Origin: Alistipes_A hominis
GTDB lineage: Bacteria; Bacteroidota; Bacteroidia; Bacteroidales; Rikenellaceae
Direction: 5' to 3'
Length of the DNA: 64,000 bases
NCBI RefSeq assembly: GCF_014288115.1
Contig: NZ_JACOOK010000002.1
Coordinates: 372,001-436,000 of the forward strand
The position numbers and the translations under genes were made by a program. Below the pieces are notes generated by a model, which was given only the letters and a program-made list of their open reading frames with translations, searched no databases and was not told the DNA's origin. Shown here in pieces: positions 9,120 through 18,358 of this stretch; positions within the stretch are counted from its first letter, which is position 1; every line of letters starts with the position of its first letter.

Positions 9120-10553
9120 TCAAATCGTCGGATTCCGCCGCAGGTATTTGTTGCGCCACACGAGGAACAGGACGAATATGAACAGGGTAACGGCTCCGCC
9201 GAGCCAGTAGGCCAGTTCTTGCGGCAGGTGCAGTCCCTCCCGTGCGATCAGGATATAGGTCGAACAAACGGCCGTCATAAACAGCGCGGGGATCAGCGTG
9301 ATAACGTACGGTTTGCGTTTCTGGGTCAGATAGACCGTCAGCGCCCATAGCGTGAAGACGGCCAGCGTCTGGTTGCACCAGGCAAAGTAGCGCCACAGTA
9401 CGGAGAAATTGGCGTGCAGGATGATGTAACCCGCGACGAACAGCGGAACGGAGATCATCAGCCGTTTCAGGATCGGTTTCTGGTCGACGCGCAGGAAGTC
9501 GGCGACGATCAGCCGGGCCGAGCGGAAAGCCGTATCCCCCGAGGTGATCGGTGCGGCGATGACGCCCAATATGGCCAGGAAGCCGCCCACGACGCCCAGC
9601 CACTCTTTGGTGATCGAGTCGACGATGACGGCGGCGTTGTCGTTCCCCGATCCGGCGGCGAACAGCGCGCTGCCCTCTTCGGTGTGGAAAAAGTAGGTTG
9701 CGGCAGCGGCCCAGATCAGGGCGACGATCCCCTCGGTGATCATGGCGCCGTAGAATACCGGCCGGCCGTATTTTTCATTGGTCATGCAGCGAGCCATCAG
9801 CGGCGACTGCGTGGCGTGGAATCCCGAAATCGCTCCGCAGGCGATCGAAATGAACATCATCGGGAAGATCGGCAGGCCGTCCGGATGCGTATTGGCGATG
9901 CCGTCGGTCAGTTCCGGCAGGGCGGGATGATGCCAGAAGATCATAAAAAGAATGCCTGCTGCCATGAATATCAATGCAATGGCAAATATCGGGTAGATTT
10001 TGCCGATGATCTTGTCGATCGGCAGCAGCGTAGCCAGCACATAATAAACGAATACGACCGTCGCCCAGAACGACAGGTCGAGGCTCTCCGGGGTCAGCTT
10101 GGCCAGCAGCCCGGCCGGCCCCGCGACGAATACGGCGCCGACCAGCACCATCAGCAGCACCGTAAAGCCGCGCATGAATTGTTTGAAGTTGACTCCCAGG
10201 TAGCGGCCGATGGTTTCCGGCAGGCTCTCCCCGCCGTTGCGCAGCGAGATCATGCCTGCCAGAAAATCGTGTACGGCGCCGGCGAAGATGCTGCCCAGCA
10301 CGATCCATAGGTAAGACGCCGTCCCGAATTTGGCTCCCATGATCGCGCCGAAAATCGGCCCCAATCCGGCGATGTTCAGGAACTGGATCATGAAAATCTT
10401 CCACGTCGGCATCGGGATGTAGTCTACGCCGTCCTGTTTCGTATAGGCCGGCGTTTTACGCGCCGGATCGACCCCGAATATTTTTTCGACGAATTTGCCG
10501 TAGAAAAAATAGCCTGCGATCAGGGCGAGCAATGCAATGGTAAAAGTGAACAT
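9120..10553 (-). CDS. cstA: CstA-family carbon starvation transporter (short form)
   Basis: A 477-residue polytopic inner-membrane protein of the CstA family, which imports pyruvate and/or peptides. Twelve or more hydrophobic segments are visible. Family signatures near the N-terminus are DGVDYIPMPTWKIFMIQFLNIAG and GPIFGAIMGAKFG, followed by GAVHDFLAGMISLRNGG and later SGFHATQSPLMARCMTNE. It is the short form rather than the roughly 700-residue E. coli CstA. It faces tmk across a shared terminator, with the OsmC gene upstream on the same strand. Confidence 0.93.
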   Translation of the reverse strand: MFTFTIALLALIAGYFFYGKFVEKIFGVDPARKTPAYTKQDGVDYIPMPTWKIFMIQFLNIAGLGPIFGAIMGAKFGTASYLWIVLGSIFAGAVHDFLAGMISLRNGGESLPETIGRYLGVNFKQFMRGFTVLLMVLVGAVFVAGPAGLLAKLTPESLDLSFWATVVFVYYVLATLLPIDKIIGKIYPIFAIALIFMAAGILFMIFWHHPALPELTDGIANTHPDGLPIFPMMFISIACGAISGFHATQSPLMARCMTNEKYGRPVFYGAMITEGIVALIWAAAATYFFHTEEGSALFAAGSGNDNAAVIVDSITKEWLGVVGGFLAILGVIAAPITSGDTAFRSARLIVADFLRVDQKPILKRLMISVPLFVAGYIILHANFSVLWRYFAWCNQTLAVFTLWALTVYLTQKRKPYVITLIPALFMTAVCSTYILIAREGLHLPQELAYWLGGAVTLFIFVLFLVWRNKYLRRNPTI

Positions 10554-10617
10554 AGCATAATGTTTTTAGAAAGCGCGGGGCCGGACGAACCGGCGCCGCG
10601 CACCGGTCGATCGGCGG

Positions 10618-11028
10618 TTATTCGCCGTAACGGTAGCTGACGGTCTGTTTGCAGTCCGGGTGCAGCGACTGGGCGACCGGGCAGGTAGCCGCGGCCCGTT
10701 CGAGAATCTCGCGCTGTTTCGGATCGGCGATCGGTTTTGGGAAATGCACTTCGACGACGATTTCGCCGATCCGCCGCGGCGATGCGCTCATGATTTTGGT
10801 GATGTGCAGTTTCGTGCCGTCGATGTCGATACCGTGCGTCTGCGCGGCGATGCCCATGATGGTCATCATACAGCTTCCGAGCGCCGTGGCTACCAGATCG
10901 GTCGGCGAGAAGGCTTCTCCTTTGCCGTGGTTGTCGGTCGGAGCGTCGGTCAGGATTTTCGTTCCGGACTGGACATGGGTGGCTTCGGTACGGAGACCGC
11001 CCAGATAGATCGTTTCTACAGTTGCCAT
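10618..11028 (-). CDS. OsmC/Ohr-family peroxiredoxin-like protein
   Basis: A 136-residue OsmC-family protein; family members reduce organic hydroperoxides with a reactive cysteine pair. Both cysteines are visible, in ALGSCMMTIM (about residue 52) and AATCPVAQSL (about residue 115). The fold elements GEAFSPTDLVATALGSC and the C-terminal KQTVSYRYGE are typical. The substrate is not deducible. A TATCTTTG promoter element lies about 105 bases upstream. cstA follows at 64 bases and may be co-transcribed. Confidence 0.92.
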   Translation of the reverse strand: MATVETIYLGGLRTEATHVQSGTKILTDAPTDNHGKGEAFSPTDLVATALGSCMMTIMGIAAQTHGIDIDGTKLHITKIMSASPRRIGEIVVEVHFPKPIADPKQREILERAAATCPVAQSLHPDCKQTVSYRYGE

Positions 11029-11132
11029 AATTTTGCGTTTTTGAATGATTCGTCGTTTTTACGATAGCCGGCACCGGGACGGATATCCCGCTCCGTCCCG
11101 TTTATCCGGGGAACGGTCCGGCGTGTCACGTG

Positions 11133-11140
11133 CAAAGATA
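11133..11140 (-). promoter_or_regulatory. -7 element for the OsmC gene
   Basis: A minus-strand TATCTTTG matches TAnnTTTG exactly. No clear TTTG is seen at the -33 position. Confidence 0.55.
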
Positions 11141-11204
11141 AAAAATAATCCGCAGCGGTGTTCCGCCTCCGGCGGGCAGGGCGTGCGAAACCCGGATTTT
11201 TCGT

Positions 11205-11212
11205 TACCTTTG
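11205..11212 (+). promoter_or_regulatory. -7 element for engB
   Basis: TACCTTTG sits 16 bases before the engB ATG, so the leader is extremely short. The -33 element is weak. Confidence 0.6.
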
Positions 11213-11228
11213 TAAAAAATCAGTCCGT

Positions 11229-11837
11229 ATGCACATCTCTTCCGCCGTTTTTACTGTCAGCAGCCAGAAGTTGAGCCAATGTCCGACGGACGGTTTGCCG
11301 GAATTTGCGCTGATCGGCCGCTCGAACGTCGGCAAATCGTCGCTGATCAACATGCTGACCGATCGTCCGGGATTGGCCAAAGTTTCCTCGACTCCCGGTA
11401 AAACCCGGTTGATCAATCATTTTAAAATCAATGCGAAGTGGTATCTGGTCGATTTGCCCGGATACGGCTATGCGCGCGTTTCGAAAAACCAGCGCGGGGA
11501 GTTCTCGAAGCTGATTACCGATTACGTGCAGAAACGGGAGGCGATGGTTTTCCTGTTCGTGCTGATCGATTCCCGGCTCGATCCGCAGAAGATCGACCTC
11601 GATTTTATCCGGATGCTCGGCGAACACGGCGTGCCGTTCGGGTTGATATTCACCAAATGCGACAAACAGTCCGATGACCGCACGTCGTCCAATATGGCGA
11701 AATTCCGCCGGAAAATGCTGGAAACATGGGAAGAGCTGCCGCCGGTGTTCCGTACCTCTTCCGAAAAAAAGACCGGGCGGGACGATGTACTCGATTTTAT
11801 CGGACATTGTTTGGAGACGGTCGGGGATACGGAATGA
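11229..11837 (+). CDS. engB: Ribosome biogenesis GTPase EngB/YsxC
   Basis: A 202-residue TrmE-Era-EngA-EngB-Septin family GTPase needed for late 50S subunit assembly. G motifs in order are GRSNVGKSS (30-38), TPGKT (55-59), DLPG (75-78) in DLPGYGYARVSK, and TKCDK (142-146). Length is normal for the family. It stands as a single gene with its own promoter, followed by prs. Confidence 0.96.
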   Translation: MHISSAVFTVSSQKLSQCPTDGLPEFALIGRSNVGKSSLINMLTDRPGLAKVSSTPGKTRLINHFKINAKWYLVDLPGYGYARVSKNQRGEFSKLITDYVQKREAMVFLFVLIDSRLDPQKIDLDFIRMLGEHGVPFGLIFTKCDKQSDDRTSSNMAKFRRKMLETWEELPPVFRTSSEKKTGRDDVLDFIGHCLETVGDTE

Positions 11838-11934
11838 AACCGTTCGGATTTGTTGCCCAGCCTTTTTGCGCTGGATTCCGATATTTTATGAATAAAAAGT
11901 TAAAATTAATCCCCCTTTTTCCACGAAATTGGCG

Positions 11935-11942
11935 TACCTTTG
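11935..11942 (+). promoter_or_regulatory. -7 element for prs
   Basis: TACCTTTG sits 24 bases before the chosen prs start. A T-rich stretch lies upstream, but no good TTTG lies at 20 bases. Confidence 0.55.
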
Positions 11943-11966
11943 CGCGCAAATGAAATTCTTCAGATA

Positions 11967-12908
11967 ATGGCAATTCACAAGCTTAAAATTTTTTCATGCC
12001 GTGGTTCCCGTTACGTGGCCGAGAAGATCGCTGCGAATTTCGGGGTCGATCTGGGCGATTCCCAGGTTTTGGAGTTCAGCGACGGCGAATTCCAGCCCGC
12101 GTTTGACGAAAGCATCCGGGGATGCACCGTTTTTATCGTGCAGTCGACCTTCCCGCCTGCAGACAATCTGATGGAACTGTTGCTGATGATCGATGCGGCG
12201 CACCGGGCGTCGGCGCACCGGGTGATCGCCGTGATGCCCTATTTCGGTTGGGCGCGGCAGGATCGCAAGGACCGTCCGCGGGTTTCGATCGGAGCCAAAT
12301 TGGTTGCCAATCTGTTGCGCGCCGCCGGCGTCGACCGGATCATGACCATGGACCTGCATGCCGACCAGATTCAGGGATTTTTCGATATCCCGGTCGATCA
12401 TCTCTATGCGAGCGGCATATTCGTTCCCTACATTAAAAATCTGAATATCGAAAACCTGTCGATCGCCGCGCCGGACATGGGGGGGGCCAAACGGGCGAAC
12501 GCTTATTCGCAGCACTTGAACGCGCCGATGATCATTTGCCACAAGCAGCGCGAAAAGGCCAACGTCGTAGGGAAAATTACGGCGATCGGCGAGGTCAAAG
12601 ACCGGAATATCATCATCATGGACGACATGATCGATACGGCGGGCACGATTACCAAAGCGGCCGATATGTTCATGGAGCTCGGCGCTTCGAGCGTCCGCGC
12701 CGCCGTGACGCATCCGGTACTGTCGGGGCCGGCCTACGACCGAATCAATAACAGCGCACTGTCGGAAGTGATCGTAACGGATACGATTCCGCTGAAAAAA
12801 GACGAAGATACCTCGAAATTTACCGTGCTGACCGTGGCCGACATTTTTGCCGACGTCATCGAACGGGTGCACGATTATCGGGAGATCAGTTCGAAATTTA
12901 TTTTTTAG
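11967..12908 (+). CDS. prs: Ribose-phosphate pyrophosphokinase (PRPP synthetase)
   Basis: A 313-residue class I PRPP synthetase that makes PRPP from ribose-5-phosphate and ATP for purine, pyrimidine, NAD, His and Trp synthesis. The start at 11967 (MAIHKLKIFSCRGSR) is preferred over an in-frame ATG 27 bases earlier that overlaps the promoter. The motifs are PYFGWARQDRKDRPR, TMDLHADQIQGFFDIPVDH and the PRPP-binding loop NIIIMDDMIDTAGTI. The normal length is 310-320 residues. Confidence 0.96.
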   Translation: MAIHKLKIFSCRGSRYVAEKIAANFGVDLGDSQVLEFSDGEFQPAFDESIRGCTVFIVQSTFPPADNLMELLLMIDAAHRASAHRVIAVMPYFGWARQDRKDRPRVSIGAKLVANLLRAAGVDRIMTMDLHADQIQGFFDIPVDHLYASGIFVPYIKNLNIENLSIAAPDMGGAKRANAYSQHLNAPMIICHKQREKANVVGKITAIGEVKDRNIIIMDDMIDTAGTITKAADMFMELGASSVRAAVTHPVLSGPAYDRINNSALSEVIVTDTIPLKKDEDTSKFTVLTVADIFADVIERVHDYREISSKFIF

Positions 12909-13032
12909 ATCGGAGGGCGATTTGTCCGGCGAGTCGGGTGCGGTGACGCACGGGCAGTCGTTCCGAAAAAGCCGGTCTGCCGGGGACCGTCCGGAACTTT
13001 AGGGATTTATTTTTCCGCGCGTCGAAAAAAGA

Positions 13033-13064
13033 TTTGCGTTTTTGAAAAGTAAACCATACTTTTG
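13033..13064 (+). promoter_or_regulatory. Promoter of the tRNA-Ser gene
   Basis: TTTG (13033-13036) and TACTTTTG (13057-13064) are separated by 20 bases, an ideal Bacteroidota promoter. It lies about 29 bases before the mature tRNA 5' end. Confidence 0.85.
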
Positions 13065-13092
13065 CACGGTAATTATTTCAGGCTATGGCCAC

Positions 13093-13181
13093 GGAGAGGT
13101 GGGTGAGTGGCTGAAACCAGTAGTTTGCTAAACTGCCGAGCTGGGCAACTGGCTCCACGGGTTCGAATCCCGTCCTCTCCG
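13093..13181 (+). tRNA. tRNA-Ser (anticodon GCT)
   Basis: An 89-nt class II tRNA read directly from the sequence. The acceptor stem GGAGAGG (13093-13099) pairs with CCTCTCC (13174-13180). The anticodon loop TTGCTAA, with anticodon GCT, is closed by GTAGT/ACTGC. There is a long variable arm, as required for serine, and a T arm ACGGG-TTCGAAT-CCCGT. The discriminator is G13181; CCA is not encoded. It decodes AGC/AGU. Its 3' end serves as the attachment site of the genomic island that follows. Confidence 0.97.
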
Positions 13182-13186
13182 CTGAA
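13175..13186. repeat. Left attachment core (attL) in the tRNA-Ser 3' end
   Basis: CTCTCCGCTGAA covers the last six acceptor-stem bases, the discriminator and five flanking bases. It is repeated exactly at 26940-26951. A 12-base core at a tRNA 3' end is what tyrosine-recombinase elements of Bacteroidales (NBU-type) use. Confidence 0.8.
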
Positions 13187-13192
13187 CTGGTA

Positions 13193-13211
13193 ATGTATCA
13201 GATTAGGGCAC
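13193..13211 (+). repeat. 19-bp direct repeat, copy 1 (island left end)
   Basis: The sequence starting ATGTATCAGATTAGGGCAC recurs unchanged at 13349-13367. Paired short repeats next to an attachment core could be recombinase arm-binding sites or the trace of a small insertion; this is inference. Confidence 0.7.
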
Positions 13212-13261
13212 AGAACTGCAACTAACTGATAATCATTACAAGGACTTAAAGAAAAACATAA

Positions 13262-13297
13262 AAAGAAGACGACTTTCGGGTCGTCTTCTTTATTTTT
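13262..13297 (+). terminator. Terminator supplied downstream of tRNA-Ser by the island
   Basis: A 12-bp stem (13262-13273 with 13280-13291) closes a 6-base loop, followed by ATTTTT. It would end the tRNA transcript now that the original terminator has been displaced. Confidence 0.75.
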
Positions 13298-13348
13298 GTG
13301 CCCAAAAATCGGCTGAAAATCGGCCGAGGGTTCCGGATAGGAACCTTC

Positions 13349-13367
13349 ATGTATCAGATTAGGGCAC
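13349..13367 (+). repeat. 19-bp direct repeat, copy 2
   Basis: An exact copy of 13193-13211, just upstream of the IS1-family transposase start. A small hairpin (13329-13345) lies between the two copies. Confidence 0.7.
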
Positions 13368-13374
13368 GAAAAAA

Positions 13375-14022
13375 ATGACTTGCAAATTTTGCGGAGGAAC
13401 TTGTATAAAAAATGGTTATCAAGCAAACGGTAAGCAACGCTATAAATGCAAACACTGCCATAGGAAACAACAGGCGGATTATTCTTACCAAGCCTATATC
13501 CCGGAATTAAACCGGACGATCTCGGAATATATCAAAGAGGGCGTCGGGATCAGAGGCATCGCAAGGTTACTGGAAATATCGACGACGACTCTCATTAAAA
13601 GAATTATCTCCATCTCCAAAGATATAACAGCTCCACATGTAACAGCCAATGCAGAGTATGAAGTCGATGAAATCAAAATCTTTGTCGGCCGTAAAAAAGA
13701 TCATATCTGGGTGGCCTATGCTCTGAACTGCGCTGACAAATCCGTCGTCTGTTTCTCTGTTGGACCTCGTACCAATGAAACGCTGAGTAAGGTTACCGAT
13801 AAACTGACCAATGCCAGATTGATCTATACGGATAAACTCCGGCAATATAAATTCCTCATCTCCCCGGAAATCCATAGGACTGCTCACCGCGGCACCAACC
13901 ACATCGAACGGAACAATCTGACCATCCGTACACATATCAAGCGCCTGGCCCGTCGCACGATCTGTTTCAGCCGGAAAGCGATAATGCTTTATGCGGTATT
14001 GAAGATTTATTTTTGGGGATAG
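13375..14022 (+). CDS. IS1-family transposase (InsAB-type single ORF)
   Basis: A 215-residue transposase. The N-terminus is a CxxC-type zinc finger (CKFCGGTCIKNGYQ to YKCKHCHRK, residues 3-31) as in InsA, followed by a helix-turn-helix. The C-terminus matches InsB: YEVDEIKIFVGRKKDHIWVA, LIYTDKLRQY and NHIERNNLTIRTHIKRLARR, carrying the acidic catalytic residues. In E. coli IS1 the two parts are joined by frameshifting; here they are one continuous frame, as is common in Bacteroidota. The reading frame is intact. I could not find convincing terminal inverted repeats, so the element limits are undefined. Confidence 0.88.
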   Translation: MTCKFCGGTCIKNGYQANGKQRYKCKHCHRKQQADYSYQAYIPELNRTISEYIKEGVGIRGIARLLEISTTTLIKRIISISKDITAPHVTANAEYEVDEIKIFVGRKKDHIWVAYALNCADKSVVCFSVGPRTNETLSKVTDKLTNARLIYTDKLRQYKFLISPEIHRTAHRGTNHIERNNLTIRTHIKRLARRTICFSRKAIMLYAVLKIYFWG

Positions 14023-14146
14023 TATAATCATTTAACAATACGAATGTGACTATTATATCAAATAAAGAAAATAGTCCGACAAAGCAAAATAATCCGATAC
14101 TACTCTTTCTTATACTTTAAAAATCGTAGAAACCCGAATTAATCGC

Positions 14147-14154
14147 TATATTTG
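14147..14154 (+). promoter_or_regulatory. -7 element for the hsd operon
   Basis: TATATTTG matches TAnnTTTG, 40 bases before the hsdR start. No clear -33 element is visible. Confidence 0.6.
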
Positions 14155-14193
14155 TAACAACTTAGGTGTAATATACACACTTTTAAAACTGTT

Positions 14194-17166
14194 ATGAATC
14201 GGGAAAAACAGATAGAAGAAAGTTTTATTCGGAAACTGACGGAGCAACTAAAATATGTCTATCGTGATGACATTCACGATAGAGCCTCTCTTGAAGCAAA
14301 TTTCAGGCAGAAATTCGAGACGCTGAACAAAGTAAAATTATCCGATTCCGAATTTGATCGGTTGCTGGAGGAGGTTATCAATCCCGATGTTTTCGTATCG
14401 TCGAAAAGGTTACGCGAGCGAAATACATTTACCCGTGAGGACGGAACGCCATTGCAATACACACTGGTCAATATAAAAGATTGGTGTAAGAACGACTATG
14501 AAATAATCAATCAATTACGGATGAATACCGATAACAGCTACCATCGTTACGATGTTATTTTGCTTATCAACGGTATTCCGGTTGTTCAGATCGAACTGAA
14601 AACCTATGATGTCAGTCCGCGGCGAGCCATGCAGCAAATCGTGGATTACAAAAATGATCCAGGCAATGGCTACATGAAGACCTTGCTCTGTTTTATTCAG
14701 TTGTTTGTCGTTAGTAATCAAACTAATACTTATTATTTTACAAATAATAACAACCAACATTTTTCTTTCAACGCAGATGAACAGTTCCTTCCGGTGTATC
14801 AATATGCGACGGAACAAAACACACCGGTAAGTAATCTCGATGCTTTTTCGAGCACCGTACTTACCAAATGCGAACTGGGTAAGATGATTAGCCTCTATAT
14901 GGTGCTGGTCGCAAGCGAGCAGAAATTGTTGATCATGCGTCCTTATCAAATATATGCTGTAAAGGCAATTATGAATTGCGTGCACCAGAATCGCGGGAAC
15001 GGCTATATCTGGCACACGACGGGTAGCGGTAAAACGCTGACCTCATTCAAGGCTTCCACTCTGATGAAAGACAATCCAGATATCGACAAATGCTTGTTCG
15101 TCGTGGATCGAAAAGACCTGGATCGTCAAACTCGGGAGGAATTTAATAAGTTTCAGGAAAATTGCGTCGAGGAGAATACGAACACAGAAATGCTTGTTCG
15201 GAGAATGTTGTCAGACGATTATGCAGATAAAGTAATTGTAACCACCATCCAGAAGCTGGGTATTGCTCTCGATCCAAAGCACAAAAAGAATTACCAAGCA
15301 CGATTGAAACCTTTGAAGAATAAACGCGTCGTATTTATTTTCGACGAATGCCACCGTTCTCAATTCGGCAATAATCATAAGGCGATTAAAGAGTTTTTTC
15401 CGAACTCACAACTGTTTGGTTTTACTGGCACGCCAATATTTGAAAAGAATTCGGTGCAGACACAAGTGGACGGGGAACAAAAAACGTATAAAACAACTGA
15501 AGACATCTTCGAAAAGTTGTTACACGCCTACACCATTACGAATGCAATTGAAGATAATAACGTGTTGCGTTTTCACGTAGACTATTTCAAGCCAAAGGAG
15601 AAAAATCAAACAAAAAGCAATGAGATATCAAAAACGGCCATCGTGAACTCGATCCTGCAGAGGCACGATGCAGCAACCGATTCCCGCCGGTTCAATGCGA
15701 TCATGGCTACCGGACGCATCGACGATGCCATTGAATATTACAACTTGTTCAAGACGATCCAGCAGGAACGGAAAACTCAAAACCCCGAATACGAATCATT
15801 GAATATCGCTTGCATCTTCTCTCCGCCGGCCGAAGGGAATAAAGACATACAGCAAATACAGGAAGACCTGCCTCAAGAACGTTTCGATAACCAGCAGGAG
15901 CCCGACAAAAAGAAAGCGGCTCTAAAAATGATTATTGCCGATTACAATAAACAATACGGAACAAATCATACAATTGCAGAGTTCGACACCTACTATCAGG
16001 ATGTTCAAGGGCGGATAAAGTCACAGAAATATGGCAATAAAGACGTTCCGCATAAAGACAAGATAGATATTACCATCGTAGTAGATATGCTGCTTACCGG
16101 ATTCGATTCCAAGTACCTGAATACGTTATATACCGACAAGGACCTGAAATGGCACAATTTGATCCAAGCTTTTTCACGTACGAATCGAATCCTGAACGAT
16201 ACGAAGCCTTATGGCAATATTCTGGATTTCCGAGGACTGGAGGATGCTGTCGATGAGGCAATCGCAATGTTTTCAGAGAAACATACCGACAACCCGAAAC
16301 AGATTTGGCTGGTCGATCCCGCTCCGAAGGTAATCGAGAAATATGAAGAGGCTATCTCTCAATTGGAGAAGTTCATGCAGTCACATGGCCTGGAGTGTAA
16401 ACCCGAAGAAGTCAACAAACTCCGCGGAGATGAAGCCCGTGCCGGTTTTATCAACTGCTTCAAGGAAGTACAACGCTTCAGAATGCGACTGGAACAATAT
16501 ACGGATATACAGTCGGATGATAAAGCAAAGATCGACTCCTTGATGCAGGAAGATACGCTTCGGGCATTCAAGGGCATATATATCGATACTGCTCGTCGGT
16601 TGAAAAAGAAGCGCGAAAAGAGAGGAGGAGAACAGGTCAGCCAACAAATCGAAGACCTCGATTTCGAATTCATATTGTTCGCATCGGCGATTATCGATTA
16701 CGACTATATCATGGGGCTTATTGCCCGATATACGAATCGGGGTACTGCCAAAAAGCGGATTACCAAAGAGCAGCTTATCACACTTGTCGCATCGAGCGCG
16801 AATCTGATGGAAGAGAAAGAAGATATCGTCGCCTATATCAACAGTCTCGATGAGATCAATGGTAAAACCGAGCAGGAGATCAAAGACGGTTACGAGTTTT
16901 TCAAGGAGGAAAAATATAAAAATGAGATAACCTCCATAGCGACCAAATATGGATTGGAGTTTCCGGCATTGGATGCATTTGTCAAAGAGATTGTCGAACG
17001 CGAAATCTTCGACGGTGAACGACTCAGCGATCTGCTCGCCCCGCTCGGATTGGGTTGGAAAGCGCGTACACAAAAGGAACTGGCATTGATGGACGACCTT
17101 GTCCCCCTATTGAAACGATTGGCCGACGGCCACGAAATATCAGGACTTTCGGCTTATGAAAACTAA
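14194..17166 (+). CDS. hsdR: Type I restriction enzyme R subunit
   Basis: A 990-residue HsdR, the DNA-translocating and cleaving subunit of a type I system. The N-terminal nuclease domain has RYDVILLINGIPVVQIELK (PD-ExK type, about residues 118-136). The SF2 motor has TTGSGKTLTSFK (Walker A), FDECHRSQFG (DECH box), FGFTGTPIF, and IVVDMLLTGFDSKYLNTL with QAFSRTNRI. The C-terminus is helical, as needed to bind the methylase. The length is full and there is no frameshift. It is the first gene of hsdR-hsdS-prrC-hsdM and overlaps hsdS by 11 bases. Confidence 0.97.
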   Translation: MNREKQIEESFIRKLTEQLKYVYRDDIHDRASLEANFRQKFETLNKVKLSDSEFDRLLEEVINPDVFVSSKRLRERNTFTREDGTPLQYTLVNIKDWCKNDYEIINQLRMNTDNSYHRYDVILLINGIPVVQIELKTYDVSPRRAMQQIVDYKNDPGNGYMKTLLCFIQLFVVSNQTNTYYFTNNNNQHFSFNADEQFLPVYQYATEQNTPVSNLDAFSSTVLTKCELGKMISLYMVLVASEQKLLIMRPYQIYAVKAIMNCVHQNRGNGYIWHTTGSGKTLTSFKASTLMKDNPDIDKCLFVVDRKDLDRQTREEFNKFQENCVEENTNTEMLVRRMLSDDYADKVIVTTIQKLGIALDPKHKKNYQARLKPLKNKRVVFIFDECHRSQFGNNHKAIKEFFPNSQLFGFTGTPIFEKNSVQTQVDGEQKTYKTTEDIFEKLLHAYTITNAIEDNNVLRFHVDYFKPKEKNQTKSNEISKTAIVNSILQRHDAATDSRRFNAIMATGRIDDAIEYYNLFKTIQQERKTQNPEYESLNIACIFSPPAEGNKDIQQIQEDLPQERFDNQQEPDKKKAALKMIIADYNKQYGTNHTIAEFDTYYQDVQGRIKSQKYGNKDVPHKDKIDITIVVDMLLTGFDSKYLNTLYTDKDLKWHNLIQAFSRTNRILNDTKPYGNILDFRGLEDAVDEAIAMFSEKHTDNPKQIWLVDPAPKVIEKYEEAISQLEKFMQSHGLECKPEEVNKLRGDEARAGFINCFKEVQRFRMRLEQYTDIQSDDKAKIDSLMQEDTLRAFKGIYIDTARRLKKKREKRGGEQVSQQIEDLDFEFILFASAIIDYDYIMGLIARYTNRGTAKKRITKEQLITLVASSANLMEEKEDIVAYINSLDEINGKTEQEIKDGYEFFKEEKYKNEITSIATKYGLEFPALDAFVKEIVEREIFDGERLSDLLAPLGLGWKARTQKELALMDDLVPLLKRLADGHEISGLSAYEN

Positions 17167-18358
17167 CAAAAAAAATACGAAACAAGGAGCTGTTCCTGCT
17201 TTACGGTTTCCGAAATTTAAAGAATGTGGAAGTTGGATCTATCTGCGAGGAAATAAGGTTTTTAAACAAATTTCTAATAAAAACCACAATTCAGATCTTC
17301 CGATACTTGCAATTTCACAAGAACACGGAGCTGTTCCGCGAGATTTAATCGACTATAAAGTTATCGTCTCCGAATCGGGGCTTGAAAATTATAAAGTTGT
17401 AGAGGTCGGAGACTTTATAATCAGTCTTCGATCATTTCAAGGAGGTATAGAATATTCTGATTACAAAGGTATTTGCAGCCCAGCTTATGTGATTTTGAGA
17501 AAAAGATTGGATATCGAGAACCAATTCTTTAAGTACTATTTTAAGTCGCATGTATTTATTCAAGATTTGAATAAGAATCTGGAAGGTATACGTGATGGAA
17601 AAATGGTTAGCTACAAACAATTTTCAGAAATATTATTGCCAATACCATCTATTTCAGACAAACGGGAACAGCAAAAAATCGCTGATTGTTTGTCTTCAAT
17701 CGATGCGTTGATAAAGGCTGCGGAGAATAAGATAGACGAGCTGAAAGCCCATAAAAAAGGCTTGATGCAACATCTGTTTCCTGCCGAAGGAAAAACGGTT
17801 CCGGAATACCGCTTCCCTGAGTTCCAAGATGCAGGAGAATGGGAACAAACTACGATAGGCGCAATTTGTACAATTTCTAATGGCAAGTCAAATGTCCAAG
17901 ATAATGTCCAGAATGGCAAATATCCTTTATTCGATAGGTCTGAGATAATAAAAACCTCTAATAAATTCTTATTTGATTGTGAGGCGATAATTATCCCGGG
18001 AGAAGGACGATTTATCCCTAAACATTATATTGGAAAATTTGATTTACATCAACGAGCATATGCATTAAAAGATTTCACTTGCCATGCCTTATTTGTGTAT
18101 CATTATATTACAGCATTCTCGTTTATATTAACACAAAAAGCCGTTAAATCTACGGTTTTGTCATTACGCATGCCCATTTTAGAAGCATTCCCACTGTTAT
18201 TACCCAATAATATACAAGAGCAACAAAAAATCGCCGATTGCCTTTCCTCTATTGACGATTTAATTACCGCTCAAGCAAATCACCTCGAAGCCCTGAAAAT
18301 CCACAAAAAAGGCTTGATGCAACAACTATTCCCGAATATAAATGACATCGAGGCATGA
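17156..18358 (+). CDS. hsdS: Type I restriction specificity subunit S
   Basis: A 400-residue HsdS with two target-recognition domains and two conserved helical spacers. The repeated element QQKIADCLSSIDALI near residues 178-192 recurs as QQKIADCLSSIDDLI near 357-371, each followed by a LKAHKKGLMQHLF-type segment. This internal duplication is the standard HsdS architecture for a bipartite recognition site. The TRD sequences are AT-rich and give no target by eye. The stop overlaps the prrC start as ATGA. Confidence 0.95.
   Translation: MKTNKKNTKQGAVPALRFPKFKECGSWIYLRGNKVFKQISNKNHNSDLPILAISQEHGAVPRDLIDYKVIVSESGLENYKVVEVGDFIISLRSFQGGIEYSDYKGICSPAYVILRKRLDIENQFFKYYFKSHVFIQDLNKNLEGIRDGKMVSYKQFSEILLPIPSISDKREQQKIADCLSSIDALIKAAENKIDELKAHKKGLMQHLFPAEGKTVPEYRFPEFQDAGEWEQTTIGAICTISNGKSNVQDNVQNGKYPLFDRSEIIKTSNKFLFDCEAIIIPGEGRFIPKHYIGKFDLHQRAYALKDFTCHALFVYHYITAFSFILTQKAVKSTVLSLRMPILEAFPLLLPNNIQEQQKIADCLSSIDDLITAQANHLEALKIHKKGLMQQLFPNINDIEA

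Noticed and set aside
13212..14193. Terminal inverted repeats for the IS1-family element
   Set aside because: I compared both flanks and found no convincing inverted match or target duplication, so only the transposase gene is annotated.
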